A program made the position numbers and the translations under genes. DNA of 64,000 bases. Source: Hydractinia symbiolongicarpus. Taxonomy: Eukaryota; Cnidaria; Hydrozoa; Anthoathecata; Hydractiniidae. The DNA lies in contig NC_079883.1 in the NCBI RefSeq assembly GCF_029227915.1, positions 11,408,001-11,472,000 of the forward strand. The letters are read 5' to 3'. The notes beneath the pieces were generated by a model, which had not been told where the DNA came from, did not search any database, and worked only from the letters and a program-made list of their open reading frames with translations. The first letter of the stretch is position 1. Each line of letters begins with the position of its first letter. This document shows, one piece after another, positions 1 through 9,914 of this stretch.

Positions 1-110
1 TGAATGGTCAGTATATTAATCTGATTTTTGGCCTTGGGTCATGGAGGTGGATTCATTCACGCCGTGACCACGGGTTGCCTTGGTGTTGCACTATTACCGA
101 TGGCGGCCCA
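1..110 (+). ncRNA. U2 snRNA, 3' part (unit 1)
   Basis: Begins at about nt 77 of U2, so the branch-point recognition region lies outside the window. The Sm site ATTTTTGG (24-31) and the 3' stem-loops are present and match unit 2. Confidence 0.93.
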
Positions 111-301
111 CATAAGCAATAAAAGAATAATAGCAGTCCTCTTTCCGACGGCACTCTGCATAGTCTACGGCGGGAACAAAACGCGTACACTGGGGGAGAA
201 TACAGCCTATGCCCCGCGACACGGCAGTTTATAACACACTCAAGCCACAAGCATTAACAAACTTTGAAGGGTACCCTCATGCTACGGTGCAGTTCCAACT
301 C

Positions 302-466
302 ATACTTACCTGACGGGGAAGTAAAGACTGATCAATGAGGGTTTTCTTCCAGAGTGAGGCTCTTGCATTGCACTACGCTTGGGCTGACCTCTGCGATTAC
401 TGCAAACGTCAGTAACTCGACCGTACAATTTCTGGTAGTGGGGGCCTGCGTCCGCGCTCGCCCCCT
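302..466 (+). ncRNA. U1 snRNA (unit 1)
   Basis: Matches the unit 2 copy over its full length; candidate PSE at 245-258. Confidence 0.95.
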
Positions 467-795
467 CCTTAAGTCAAAATGAATGAGCTTAGAAAAGTTG
501 CGCGGCCAAATGTCGGTGGTGACTTAAACGCTAAGGTAAAACCTCGCTTGGCTGTTACGAAACGTGATTGCGATATAAGTCCTCGGAAGGCGGCGGAATT
601 TTATTTTATTTGCCATTCCGTCAGGGTTATTGGATGATCGGCAATAGATCGAGTTTGTATGCATTTGAAAGCTCTTTTTTCTCGTACTATCACCTGAAAA
701 TGTCGTAGGAAAATGTCATAGGAAACACTTTCAACAACCGCCACGTTCCTTAATTGTTATAACAAGAAATATATCACAGCAAATGAAAATGAAAA

Positions 796-913
796 GCCTA
801 CGACACCGGGAGTTCCCAGGCGGTCCCCCATCCAAGTACTATCCCGGCCCGACGATGCTTAACTTCCGTGATCAGACGAGAACGGGTGTGTTCATCGTGG
901 TATGGCCGTAGAC
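796..913 (-). rRNA. 5S rRNA (unit 1)
   Basis: The gene itself matches unit 2. A 22-bp segment just beyond its 3' flank is missing in this unit, but the TTTT terminator directly after the gene is kept. Confidence 0.96.
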
Positions 914-1110
914 ATTAGTAGGTGCAAATACGTGCAATTTATTTTGACGTTGTGATCAAATTTTTTTATTTAATTTCTTTGAGTTACTTAGGACAAGGCG
1001 TATGCATGGATTATCTATTAGACTTTAAGGTTATAGTTTTGTGAAAAAAACAATGTTTTTTTAAAGATGTGTGGCTATAAAAATAGCCGTTGTTTTCTGA
1101 GTGTAGCGGT

Positions 1111-1491
1111 TTACTTCTTCTGTCCTTTGTCGTTCTTCTTTGGGAGTAAGACAGCTTGAATGTTTGGCAAAACACCACCAGCTGCAATGGTTACACCGCT
1201 CAAAAGTTTGTTTAATTCTTCATCATTACGAACAGCCAATTGTAAATGTCTTGGAATAATCCTAGCTTTTTTGTTGTCTCTTGCTGCGTTACCAGCCAAC
1301 TCCAATATCTCAGCAGATAAATATTCCAAGACGGCTGCTAAGTAAACTGGTGCTCCAGATCCAATTCGGTTAGCATAGTGCCCTCTACGAAGGAATCTAT
1401 GCACTCTACCGACTGGAAATTGAAGTCCAGCTCTTGAGGATCTTGTCTTGGCTTTAGCCTTAGCTTTTCCACCTTTTCCACGTCCAGACAT
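1111..1491 (-). CDS. Histone H2A (unit 1)
   Basis: 126 aa, predicted protein identical to unit 2. Confidence 0.98.
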   Translation of the reverse strand: MSGRGKGGKAKAKAKTRSSRAGLQFPVGRVHRFLRRGHYANRIGSGAPVYLAAVLEYLSAEILELAGNAARDNKKARIIPRHLQLAVRNDEELNKLLSGVTIAAGGVLPNIQAVLLPKKNDKGQKK

Positions 1492-1775
1492 AACTGCGAT
1501 TTGATTTGTAAGTTAATACAAAAACGTACGAATATTTAACGTAAGTGTTAACGAAATAAACTTTACTCGTTTTTTCATCATAAAAATAGGATCGAAATCA
1601 TGTTTTTTTAACCAATCATAATTAAGTATTAAACAAAAGATTTTTTTTTTAACCAATTAAATTGCGTATCGGCGTTTTCGGATCGAATTCGATCCGATTT
1701 TTTTACTTATAAACAAAAAGTTTTGACTTGCAGTTTAATGCTTATTTACAAGTTAAGTAGCAAAAATTTTTAACC

Positions 1776-2180
1776 ATGTCTGACGCAGCAGCTAAAGGAG
1801 GAAAACAGGCACCTAAAGTAGCCAAGAAAGGTGAAAAAAGAGCCGGCAAAAAAGGAGGAAAGATTGGTGGAACTGGTGAAAAGAAACGCAAGAGAAAGAG
1901 AAAGGAAAGTTATGCTATTTACATCTACAATGTTTTGAAACAAGTTCACCCAGATGTCGGAGTTTCAAGCAAAGCTATGAGCATCATGAACTCATTTGTC
2001 AACGACATCTTTGAGCGCATTGCTTCCGAAGCTTCGCGTTTGGCTCTTCAAAACAAAAAGTCGACCATCTCTTCTCGTGAAATTCAAACCGCAGTACGTC
2101 TTCTCTTGCCTGGAGAACTTGCAAAACACGCAGTCAGTGAAGGAACAAAAGCCGTCACAAAATACACAAGCAGCAAGTAA
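1776..2180 (+). CDS. Histone H2B (unit 1)
   Basis: 134 aa, predicted protein identical to unit 2. Confidence 0.98.
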   Translation: MSDAAAKGGKQAPKVAKKGEKRAGKKGGKIGGTGEKKRKRKRKESYAIYIYNVLKQVHPDVGVSSKAMSIMNSFVNDIFERIASEASRLALQNKKSTISSREIQTAVRLLLPGELAKHAVSEGTKAVTKYTSSK

Positions 2181-2640
2181 ACCAACGTCTACCAAACACA
2201 AACGGTCTTTTTTAAGACCACACATCTTTAAAAAAACATTTACTTGGCGTCACTACAAGTTAACCGAAGTTAATAAAACTTCTAAATAATGTGCTTAAGA
2301 ACACTAGCCTACATTTAAAATACTTCCCCATGTGTGTGTGGATTAGCTTCACTTTTCATACGTATTATTAGCTGTACTTGCAGAAAAGACAAGTACATTG
2401 ATCCATGTTATTGCTTACATTTAACTTAACCCAGCTTTTCACGGAAACACTCCCAGGCAAATTAACCCTACAAAGTATTTCTAAATTTTTTTTGTGTCAT
2501 ATATGACATAGTATCGTATAGCAATAAATGTAACTGTGACAAGACTTTACACATTGTGTAATTTGGAAGCGTGCACAAAGTAATGTTTTAAAAGATTTGT
2601 GGCTATAAAAATAGCCGTTTTTGTTGAGCAATGACAACGC

Positions 2641-2997
<357 letters not shown>

Positions 2998-3475
2998 TTA
3001 ACAGAATTCAGACAGCTTTAAAAAGAGGCCATAAAATTACCTACTGCTCGTGGAAACACCCTAATTAACCAATAGAGTTGCGTCATTACAAAATGTTCCG
3101 AACATTTTGTACATTTTTTTAAGTAAAACTGTAGTTTTTTTAAAAATTCGTGGTCTTAATGTTTCAGTAAGGCAATAAATTTGGCATCGTTGGAATTCGC
3201 CAAACCTTCTGCTACTTACTAAAAAAAAAAAAAGTCAAAAGCTTTTGTGTATCAGAAGATACAGCCGTTTTCCCGTAGCCAAAAAACACAGATTTTATAA
3301 AAATGTTAAAGTAATGAGCGTAATGTCATTATGCAGCCAATCAGAAATTACTTTCTTAGCACCAATCAAATGGTTTGTTTTGAACCTTAGCTGTCAATCA
3401 ATATGAGAAATAAAACTTTGGCGCGATAGTGCATTTTAGACCGTCTTGTGTATCCGTACTACATCGACTTCTTAA

Positions 3476-3939
<464 letters not shown>

Positions 3940-4300
3940 GCATCTTACCAAACAAAAAACGGCTATTTTTATAGCCACACATCCATAAAAAATATTACGG
4001 CTAGCTTTTTATATCAAACTTTGTTCTGCTTTCTGTTTAAATTTTATGCTACATAAAAATTTTATGCTACATAAAGTTTGACAATGTTAAAAATATGAAG
4101 GGCAAGAAAAGTAAAAGCAAGAAAATAAGAAATTTAAAAACGAAAATACTTAAACTTAGGGAATCTAATCTTAAAATTACTCTTTTTTAACTGTTTAAGT
4201 GACTTAAACAAGTTTAACTTTGTACCAAGATAATGTTTTTTTGTAAATGTGTGGCTATAAAAATAGCCGTTTGTTAATGTAATAGCCAGATACACACAAA

Positions 4301-4852
4301 TTATTTTTTTGCGGTCTTCTTTGCTGCCTTTTTGGGAGTCTTTTTGACCTTCTTTGCTGCAGGTTTTTTAGCAACAGGCTTCTTTGTGGGTTTCTTAGCT
4401 GCTGGTTTCTTAGCCGAGGCTTTCTTTGTGGCAGGCTTCTTTGCTGCTTTCTTTGGCGTGCTCTTCTTTGCTGGCTTCTTTTTTGGTGTACTTTTCTTTG
4501 CAGTAGGCTTCTTTGCCGTTGGCTTTTTTGCTGCGGCCTTTTTCTTAGGTTTTTCTTTTTTTACCTGACCTAGCTTGAATGATCCAGAAGCACCAGTGCC
4601 TTTAGTTTGAATCAAATCGCCTGATGTTACTCCTCGTTTAAGAGCCATTTTCAGATGATGATCTGAGTTTTCAGCAACTTTGTAATTTGCATGAATATAT
4701 TTTGTAATAGCTTGGCGAGATGAACCACCGCGTTCCTTTAGGGTAGCGATAGCAGCCTTGATCATGTCCACATATTTAGGGTGATCAGCTGTCTTCTTTG
4801 CAGCAGGTTTCTTCTTGGGTGCGATTTTCTTTGGAGAAGCTGCTTCACTCAT
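4301..4852 (-). CDS. Linker histone H1 (unit 1)
   Basis: 183 aa, predicted protein identical to unit 2. The E2F-like site upstream has a private change at 5001 in this unit only. Confidence 0.96.
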   Translation of the reverse strand: MSEAASPKKIAPKKKPAAKKTADHPKYVDMIKAAIATLKERGGSSRQAITKYIHANYKVAENSDHHLKMALKRGVTSGDLIQTKGTGASGSFKLGQVKKEKPKKKAAAKKPTAKKPTAKKSTPKKKPAKKSTPKKAAKKPATKKASAKKPAAKKPTKKPVAKKPAAKKVKKTPKKAAKKTAKK

Positions 4853-5431
4853 TTTTAATGTTTTCTTACAACAATCCAACGATAAACGATGCTTGTTATC
4901 ACAGTAGAAGTATACTAAACATTACCGTGTAAATGAGATATAATTTAAGACGGTGCGAAGTATGCGGACGTAAAAGTACCACTCCCGGGAATTGATTTGG
5001 AGCGAAAACAGAAATGTGTGTTTCTGTACATCGTATAATGTCCGTTTTGGGTGCCGCGACTATGCGAAAGCATGTTAATTTTTATTTGTAGCACGACGCA
5101 ATAGTCTGAAAGAGAAGCTGCTGGAGTTTGAGGTCTTCAGCATTACATCTACTCTGTTAATTTGGGCTTCTTCCGCGCCCGTGTTAGGATTTTCATAAAG
5201 CGTTCTTTGGTTTGCGTTGCGTATGTCGGCCTACATCATCGACACGGCCTGTTTCCGGCTATTAGGAGCAATTCATATATTGGGCACTGCGTTTCGACTT
5301 TTTTATTAGACCACAGTAAAAAAATTCACTCACAGAAGTCCCTTTCTTTCATGGCTACAAACACGAAGAATTCTGTCGTAAGTAAAACGAATGCGCAAGC
5401 CAAAATAACGATGGGGCGAAGTCATAAGCAT

Positions 5432-5504
5432 GGCCCTGTGGCCCAATGGATAAGGCATCTGACTACGAATCAGGGGATTCCAGGTTCGACTCCTGGCAGG
5501 GTCG
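5432..5504 (+). tRNA. tRNA-Arg(ACG) (unit 1)
   Basis: Matches the unit 2 copy. Confidence 0.97.
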
Positions 5505-5772
5505 CACTGTCGCATTTCGGCTGCATGGTCTACTGTGTAACGCGCGCGCACGTTCTGGCGTAATGCGTTGATAAACGGAATGTACGCAGTCATATTGGAA
5601 AGTAATATCACGCACTTAGTATCGTCGCCTTTGTTAGCATTCATGTAAGTTACCATCCACTCGCTACAGTCGCTCTCCATCCTACGGCTAAATCAACAGC
5701 CGTGATTTTTACTATGTCGCCGTCCATCCGTACGCGGTGACAGTTGTAAGCTTTACAGTAACGTGACATGCT

Positions 5773-5786
5773 CCACAAGCAGTTAC
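5773..5786 (+). promoter_or_regulatory. Candidate PSE of U2 snRNA (drives the unit 2 copy)
   Basis: CCACAAGCAGTTAC at -54 to -41 from the U2 start. It matches the element before U1 at 12 of 14 positions and at nearly the same distance, as expected for the proximal sequence element bound by SNAPc. It recurs before every U2 in the window; for example, 11649-11662 precedes the unit 3 copy. Confidence 0.75.
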
Positions 5787-5826
5787 GGTGTGTGGACGAT
5801 GCCTATCATGGCAACGCTTGTTCTTT

Positions 5827-6012
5827 ATCGCTTCTCGGCCTAATGGCTAAGATCAAGTGTAGTATCTGTTCTTATCAGTTTAATATCTGGTAGGCCATTC
5901 TCTGAATGGTCAGTATATTAATCTGATTTTTGGCCTTGGGTCATGGAGGTGGATTCATTCACGCCGTGACCACGGGTTGCCTTGGTGTTGCACTATTACC
6001 GATGGCGGCCCA
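5827..6012 (+). ncRNA. U2 spliceosomal snRNA (unit 2, reference)
   Basis: U2 pairs with the intron branch point in the major spliceosome. The start ATCGCTTCTCGG is the universal U2 5' end. The GTAGTA branch-point recognition sequence follows in AGATCAAGTGTAGTATCTG, and the Sm-protein site ATTTTTGG is at 5926-5933. The 3' end folds as the last stem-loop: GGGTTGCC pairs with GGCGGCCC around an inner hairpin containing TTGCAC, as in other metazoan U2. Length is about 186 nt against 188 in human; the exact 3' end is inferred from that stem. A candidate PSE lies upstream at 5773-5786, and a 3'-box-like AT-rich stretch follows at 6019-6035. U1 lies 191 bp downstream on the same strand. Confidence 0.96.
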
Positions 6013-6018
6013 CATAAG

Positions 6019-6035
6019 CAATAAAAGAATAATAG
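6019..6035 (+). promoter_or_regulatory. Possible U2 3' box
   Basis: AT-rich CAATAAAAGAATAATAG, 6 nt past the inferred U2 end. It resembles the stretch 6 nt after U1 (AAAA, then GAAT, then AG) and sits where the Integrator-dependent 3' box of Pol II snRNA genes is expected. The match to the vertebrate consensus is loose. Confidence 0.35.
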
Positions 6036-6146
6036 CAGTCCTCTTTCCGACGGCACTCTGCATAGTCTACGGCGGGAACAAAACGCGTACACTGGGGGAG
6101 AATACAGCCTATGCCCCGCGACACGGCAGTTTATAACACACTCAAG

Positions 6147-6160
6147 CCACAAGCATTAAC
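6147..6160 (+). promoter_or_regulatory. Candidate PSE of U1 snRNA (unit 2)
   Basis: CCACAAGCATTAAC at -57 to -44 from the U1 start, the counterpart of the element before U2. No canonical TATA box lies between it and the RNA start, which fits a Pol II rather than Pol III snRNA promoter. The unit 1 copy is at 245-258. Confidence 0.75.
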
Positions 6161-6203
6161 AAACTTTGAAGGGTACCCTCATGCTACGGTGCAGTTCCAA
6201 CTC

Positions 6204-6368
6204 ATACTTACCTGACGGGGAAGTAAAGACTGATCAATGAGGGTTTTCTTCCAGAGTGAGGCTCTTGCATTGCACTACGCTTGGGCTGACCTCTGCGATT
6301 ACTGCAAACGTCAGTAACTCGACCGTACAATTTCTGGTAGTGGGGGCCTGCGTCCGCGCTCGCCCCCT
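6204..6368 (+). ncRNA. U1 spliceosomal snRNA (unit 2, reference)
   Basis: U1 recognises 5' splice sites in the major spliceosome. The 5' end ATACTTACCTG is the invariant splice-site-pairing sequence. Stem-loop II carries the U1A-binding loop ATTGCAC (6268-6274). The Sm site AATTTCTGG follows, and the 3' hairpin is formed by GGGGGC and GCCCCC (ending about 6368). Length is about 165 nt against 164 in human. The loop of stem-loop I reads GATCAATGAG, which departs from the usual GAUCAYGAAG bound by U1-70K. A candidate PSE lies at 6147-6160. The gene is convergent with 5S, whose 3' end is about 350 bp downstream. Confidence 0.95.
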
Positions 6369-6719
6369 CCTTAAGTCAAAATGAATGAGCTTAGAAAAGT
6401 TGCGCGGCCAAATGTCGGTGGTGACTTAAACGCTAAGGTAAAACCTCGCTTGGCTGTTACGAAACGTGATTGCGATATAAGTCCTCGGAAGGCGGCGGAA
6501 TTTTATTTTATTTGCCATTCCGTCAGGGTTATTGGATGATCGGCAATAGATCGAGTTTGTATGCATTTGAAAGCTCTTTTTTCTCGTACTATCACCTGAA
6601 AATGTCGTAGGAAAATGTCATAGGAAACACTTTCAACAACCGCCACGTTCCTTAATTGTTATAACAAGAAATATATCACAGCACCATTGAAATGAAAAGG
6701 CAACAAATGAAAATGAAAA
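6369..6719. other. U1-5S spacer
   Basis: Convergent region. A possible snRNA 3' box (GTCAAAATGAATGAG, 6375-6389) follows U1. Near 6599-6626 a 13-bp segment is repeated imperfectly (AAAATGTCGTAGG / AAAATGTCATAGG). Most of the 144 bp lost in unit 10 and the 22 bp missing in unit 1 fall here, so this is the most rearrangement-prone part of the unit. No further gene recognised. Confidence 0.7.
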
Positions 6720-6837
6720 GCCTACGACACCGGGAGTTCCCAGGCGGTCCCCCATCCAAGTACTATCCCGGCCCGACGATGCTTAACTTCCGTGATCAGA
6801 CGAGAACGGGTGTGTTCATCGTGGTATGGCCGTAGAC
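6720..6837 (-). rRNA. 5S ribosomal RNA (unit 2, reference)
   Basis: Read on the minus strand the gene starts GTCTACGGCCATACCAC and ends GTCGTAGGC, the paired ends of helix I. Within it lie the box A region (AAGTTAAGCATCG) and box C (TGGATGGGGGACCGCCTGGG), the internal promoter bound by TFIIIA. A TTTT run follows at once, the normal Pol III terminator. Length is about 118 nt against the usual 119-121. It is a structural RNA of the large ribosomal subunit. It lies tail-to-tail with U1 and is followed on the same strand (upstream of its own start) by H2A. Confidence 0.97.
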
Positions 6838-6996
6838 ATTAGTAGGGGCAAATACGTGCAATTTATTTTGACGTTGTGATCAAATTTTTTTATTTAATTT
6901 CTTTGAGTTACTTAGGACAAGGCGTATGCATGGATTATCTATTAGACTTTAAGGTTATAGTTTTGTGAAAAAAACAATGTTTTTTTAAAGATGTGT

Positions 6997-7012
6997 GGCT
7001 ATAAAAATAGCC
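6997..7012 (-). promoter_or_regulatory. H2A mRNA 3' stem-loop
   Basis: On the mRNA strand GGCTAT-TTTT-ATAGCC, a 6-bp stem with a 4-nt loop: the geometry of the SLBP-binding histone hairpin, which replaces polyadenylation and couples mRNA stability to S phase. The base sequence departs from the usual metazoan GGCTCTTTTCAGAGCC. Other copies start at 1073, 12873, 18749, 24624, 30500, 36376, 42252, 48128, 53860 and 59736. Confidence 0.93.
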
Positions 7013-7034
7013 GTTGTTTTCTGAGTGTAGCGGT

Positions 7035-7415
7035 TTACTTCTTCTGTCCTTTGTCGTTCTTCTTTGGGAGTAAGACAGCTTGAATGTTTGGCAAAACACC
7101 ACCAGCTGCAATGGTTACACCGCTCAAAAGTTTGTTTAATTCTTCATCATTACGAACAGCCAATTGTAAATGTCTTGGAATAATCCTAGCTTTTTTGTTG
7201 TCTCTTGCTGCGTTACCAGCCAACTCCAATATCTCAGCAGATAAATATTCCAAGACGGCTGCTAAGTAAACTGGTGCTCCAGATCCAATTCGGTTAGCAT
7301 AGTGCCCTCTACGAAGGAATCTATGCACTCTACCGACTGGAAATTGAAGTCCAGCTCTTGAGGATCTTGTCTTGGCTTTAGCCTTAGCTTTTCCACCTTT
7401 TCCACGTCCAGACAT
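7035..7415 (-). CDS. Histone H2A, canonical (unit 2, reference)
   Basis: Core histone that dimerises with H2B in the nucleosome. The 126-aa intronless product starts [15 protein letters not shown], then has the histone fold at about residues 17-96 ([12 protein letters not shown]). It has all six acidic-patch residues (E56, E61, E64, D90, E91, E92) that bind the H4 tail and chromatin factors, and the docking region [15 protein letters not shown], whose lysines are the usual ubiquitination site. The C-tail NDKGQKK is short and has no SQ motif, so it is not H2A.X. It is not H2A.Z either. Residues H38 and N41 differ from the usual N and E of vertebrate H2A. It is divergent from H2B across a 284-bp spacer. 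The mRNA ends in a stem-loop at 6997-7012, 22 nt past the stop codon. Confidence 0.98.
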   Translation of the reverse strand: MSGRGKGGKAKAKAKTRSSRAGLQFPVGRVHRFLRRGHYANRIGSGAPVYLAAVLEYLSAEILELAGNAARDNKKARIIPRHLQLAVRNDEELNKLLSGVTIAAGGVLPNIQAVLLPKKNDKGQKK

Positions 7416-7699
7416 AACTGCGATTTGATTTGTAAGTTAATACAAAAACGTACGAATATTTAACGTAAGTGTTAACGAAATAAACTTTACTCGTTTTTTC
7501 ATCATAAAAATAGGATCGAAATCATGTTTTTTTAACCAATCATAATTAAGTATTAAACAAAAGATTTTTTTTTTAACCAATTAAATTGCGTATCGGCGTT
7601 TTCGGATCGAATTCGATCCGATTTTTTTACTTATAAACAAAAAGTTTTGACTTGCAGTTTAATGCTTATTTACAAGTTAAGTAGCAAAAATTTTTAACC
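7416..7699. promoter_or_regulatory. Divergent H2A/H2B promoter
   Basis: The 284-bp AT-rich spacer is shared by both genes. It holds CCAAT boxes at 7536-7540 and 7577-7581, T runs, the 20-bp palindrome, and the H2B TATA-like box at 7632-7638. An H2A TATA candidate (TTAAATATTC on the minus strand) lies near 7455. No E2F-like site was seen here, unlike the H3 and H1 promoters. Confidence 0.8.
7602..7621. promoter_or_regulatory. 20-bp perfect palindrome in H2A/H2B promoter
   Basis: TCGGATCGAATTCGATCCGA, an exact 10+10 inverted repeat. It ends 10 bp upstream of the H2B TATA-like box and follows two CCAAT boxes. It could be a dimeric factor site serving both genes. No factor is recognised. Unit 1 copy at 1678-1697. 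Confidence 0.6.
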
Positions 7700-8104
7700 A
7701 TGTCTGACGCAGCAGCTAAAGGAGGAAAACAGGCACCTAAAGTAGCCAAGAAAGGTGAAAAAAGAGCCGGCAAAAAAGGAGGAAAGATTGGTGGAACTGG
7801 TGAAAAGAAACGCAAGAGAAAGAGAAAGGAAAGTTATGCTATTTACATCTACAATGTTTTGAAACAAGTTCACCCAGATGTCGGAGTTTCAAGCAAAGCT
7901 ATGAGCATCATGAACTCATTTGTCAACGACATCTTTGAGCGCATTGCTTCCGAAGCTTCGCGTTTGGCTCTTCAAAACAAAAAGTCGACCATCTCTTCTC
8001 GTGAAATTCAAACCGCAGTACGTCTTCTCTTGCCTGGAGAACTTGCAAAACACGCAGTCAGTGAAGGAACAAAAGCCGTCACAAAATACACAAGCAGCAA
8101 GTAA
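7700..8104 (+). CDS. Histone H2B, canonical (unit 2, reference)
   Basis: Core histone partner of H2A. The 134-aa product has a lysine-rich N-tail of about 43 residues, longer than in the 126-aa vertebrate protein. It includes the basic block [10 protein letters not shown] (residues 36-45) that passes between the DNA gyres. The histone fold spans about 46-111 ([15 protein letters not shown], then [19 protein letters not shown]). The C-terminal helix ends AVTKYTSSK with K129 at the conserved ubiquitination position. Residues LALQNKK (89-95) replace the usual LAHYNKK. No SPKK repeats are seen in the tail, unlike sperm H2Bs. A TATA-like TATAAAC lies 68 bp before the ATG (7632-7638), and a 20-bp palindrome lies just upstream. 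The 3' stem-loop at 8128-8143 differs from that of the other four histones. Confidence 0.98.
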   Translation: MSDAAAKGGKQAPKVAKKGEKRAGKKGGKIGGTGEKKRKRKRKESYAIYIYNVLKQVHPDVGVSSKAMSIMNSFVNDIFERIASEASRLALQNKKSTISSREIQTAVRLLLPGELAKHAVSEGTKAVTKYTSSK

Positions 8105-8127
8105 ACCAACGTCTACCAAACACAAAC

Positions 8128-8143
8128 GGTCTTTTTTAAGACC
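8128..8143 (+). promoter_or_regulatory. H2B mRNA 3' stem-loop (distinct sequence)
   Basis: GGTCTT-TTTT-AAGACC, same 6-bp stem and 4-nt loop but with three of six stem pairs different from the hairpin shared by the other four genes. It is followed by the same ACACATC tail. Other copies start at 2204, 14004, 19880, 25755, 31631, 37507, 43383, 49259, 54991 and 60867. Confidence 0.92.
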
Positions 8144-8526
8144 ACACATCTTTAAAAAAACATTTACTTGGCGTCACTACAAGTTAACCGAAGTTAATAA
8201 AACTTCTAAATAATGTGCTTAAGAACACTAGCCTACATTTAAAATACTTCCCCATGTGTGTGTGTGGATTAGCTTCACTTTTCATACGTATTATTAGCTG
8301 TACTTGCAGAAAAGACAAGTACATTGATCCATGTTATTGCTTACATTTAACTTAACCCAGCTTTTCACGGAAACACTCCCAGGCAAATTAACCCTACAAA
8401 GTATTTCTAAATTTTTTTTGTGTCATATATGACATAGTATCGTATAGCAATAAATGTAACTGTGACAAGACTTTACACATTGTGTAATTTGGAAGCGTGC
8501 ACAAAGTAATGTTTTAAAAGATTTGT

Positions 8527-8542
8527 GGCTATAAAAATAGCC
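8527..8542 (-). promoter_or_regulatory. H4 mRNA 3' stem-loop
   Basis: Same 16 nt as the H2A hairpin, about 24 nt past the stop codon. The downstream tail is ACAAATCTTTTAAAACAT, the least A-rich of the set. Other copies start at 2601, 14403, 20279, 26154, 32030, 37906, 43782, 49658, 55390 and 61266. Confidence 0.93.
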
Positions 8543-8566
8543 GTTTTTGTTGAGCAATGACAACGC

Positions 8567-8923
<357 letters not shown>

Positions 8924-9012
8924 TTAACAGAATTCAGACAGCTTTAAAAAGAGGCCATAAAATTACCTACTGCTCGTGGAAACACCCTAATTAACCAATA
9001 GAGTTGCGTCAT

Positions 9013-9037
9013 TACAAAATGTTCCGAACATTTTGTA
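9013..9037. promoter_or_regulatory. 25-bp palindrome in H4/H3 spacer
   Basis: Arms TACAAAATGTTC and GAACATTTTGTA around a single C, located 14 bp from the H4-proximal CCAAT box. Perfect in all units (3087-3111 in unit 1). Function unknown. Confidence 0.6.
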
Positions 9038-9342
9038 CATTTTTTTAAGTAAAACTGTAGTTTTTTTAAAAATTCGTGGTCTTAATGTTTCAGTAAGGCA
9101 ATAAATTTGGCATCGTTGGAATTCGCCAAACCTTCTGCTACTTACTAAAAAAAAAAAAAGTCAAAAGCTTTTGTGTATCAGAAGATACAGCCGTTTTCCC
9201 GTAGCCAAAAAACACAGATTTTATAAAAATGTTAAAGTAATGAGCGTAATGTCATTATGCAGCCAATCAGAAATTACTTTCTTAGCACCAATCAAATGGT
9301 TTGTTTTGAACCTTAGCTGTCAATCAATATGAGAAATAAAAC

Positions 9343-9352
9343 TTTGGCGCGA
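9343..9352 (+). promoter_or_regulatory. E2F-like site upstream of H3
   Basis: TTTGGCGCGA about 55 bp before the H3 ATG, matching the E2F core TTTSGCGC. It lies between the TATA-like box and the ATG, close to the likely start of transcription. Present in all units (3417-3426 in unit 1). Confidence 0.55.
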
Positions 9353-9401
9353 TAGTGCATTTTAGACCGTCTTGTGTATCCGTACTACATCGACTTCTTA
9401 A

Positions 9402-9815
<414 letters not shown>

Positions 9816-9836
9816 GCATCTTACCAAACAAAAAAC

Positions 9837-9852
9837 GGCTATTTTTATAGCC
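9837..9852 (+). promoter_or_regulatory. H3 mRNA 3' stem-loop
   Basis: Same 16 nt as the H2A hairpin, 21 nt past the stop codon, followed by ACACATCCATAAAAAATA. Other copies start at 3961, 15713, 21589, 27464, 33340, 39216, 45092, 50968, 56700 and 62575. Confidence 0.93.
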
Positions 9853-9914
9853 ACACATCCATAAAAAATATTACGGCTAGCTTTTTATATCAAACTTTGT
9901 TCTGCTTTCTGTTT

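Larger units (their letters stand above)
8105..8566. other. Convergent H2B-H4 spacer
   Basis: Contains the two mRNA 3' hairpins near its ends. Between them are a short TG run (near 8254-8266, one TG shorter in unit 1), an inverted repeat TGTACTTG/CAAGTACA with a 9-nt loop (8299-8323), and a 14-bp palindrome TGTCATATATGACA (8421-8434). No gene seen. Confidence 0.8.

Noticed and set aside
5162-5563. 133-codon open frame across the tRNA-Arg (also a 116-codon one on the other strand)
   Set aside because: It runs straight through the tRNA, lacks a convincing start and resembles no protein family I know. It recurs only because the repeat does.
5930-6136. Open frames of 65-68 codons overlapping U2 snRNA
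   Set aside because: They read through the U2 RNA gene and its flank. The conserved RNA structure explains the sequence.
7920-8213. 97-codon frame overlapping H2B in another phase, and a 77-codon antisense frame
   Set aside because: Shadows of the H2B coding sequence; the part beyond H2B covers the mRNA 3' hairpin.
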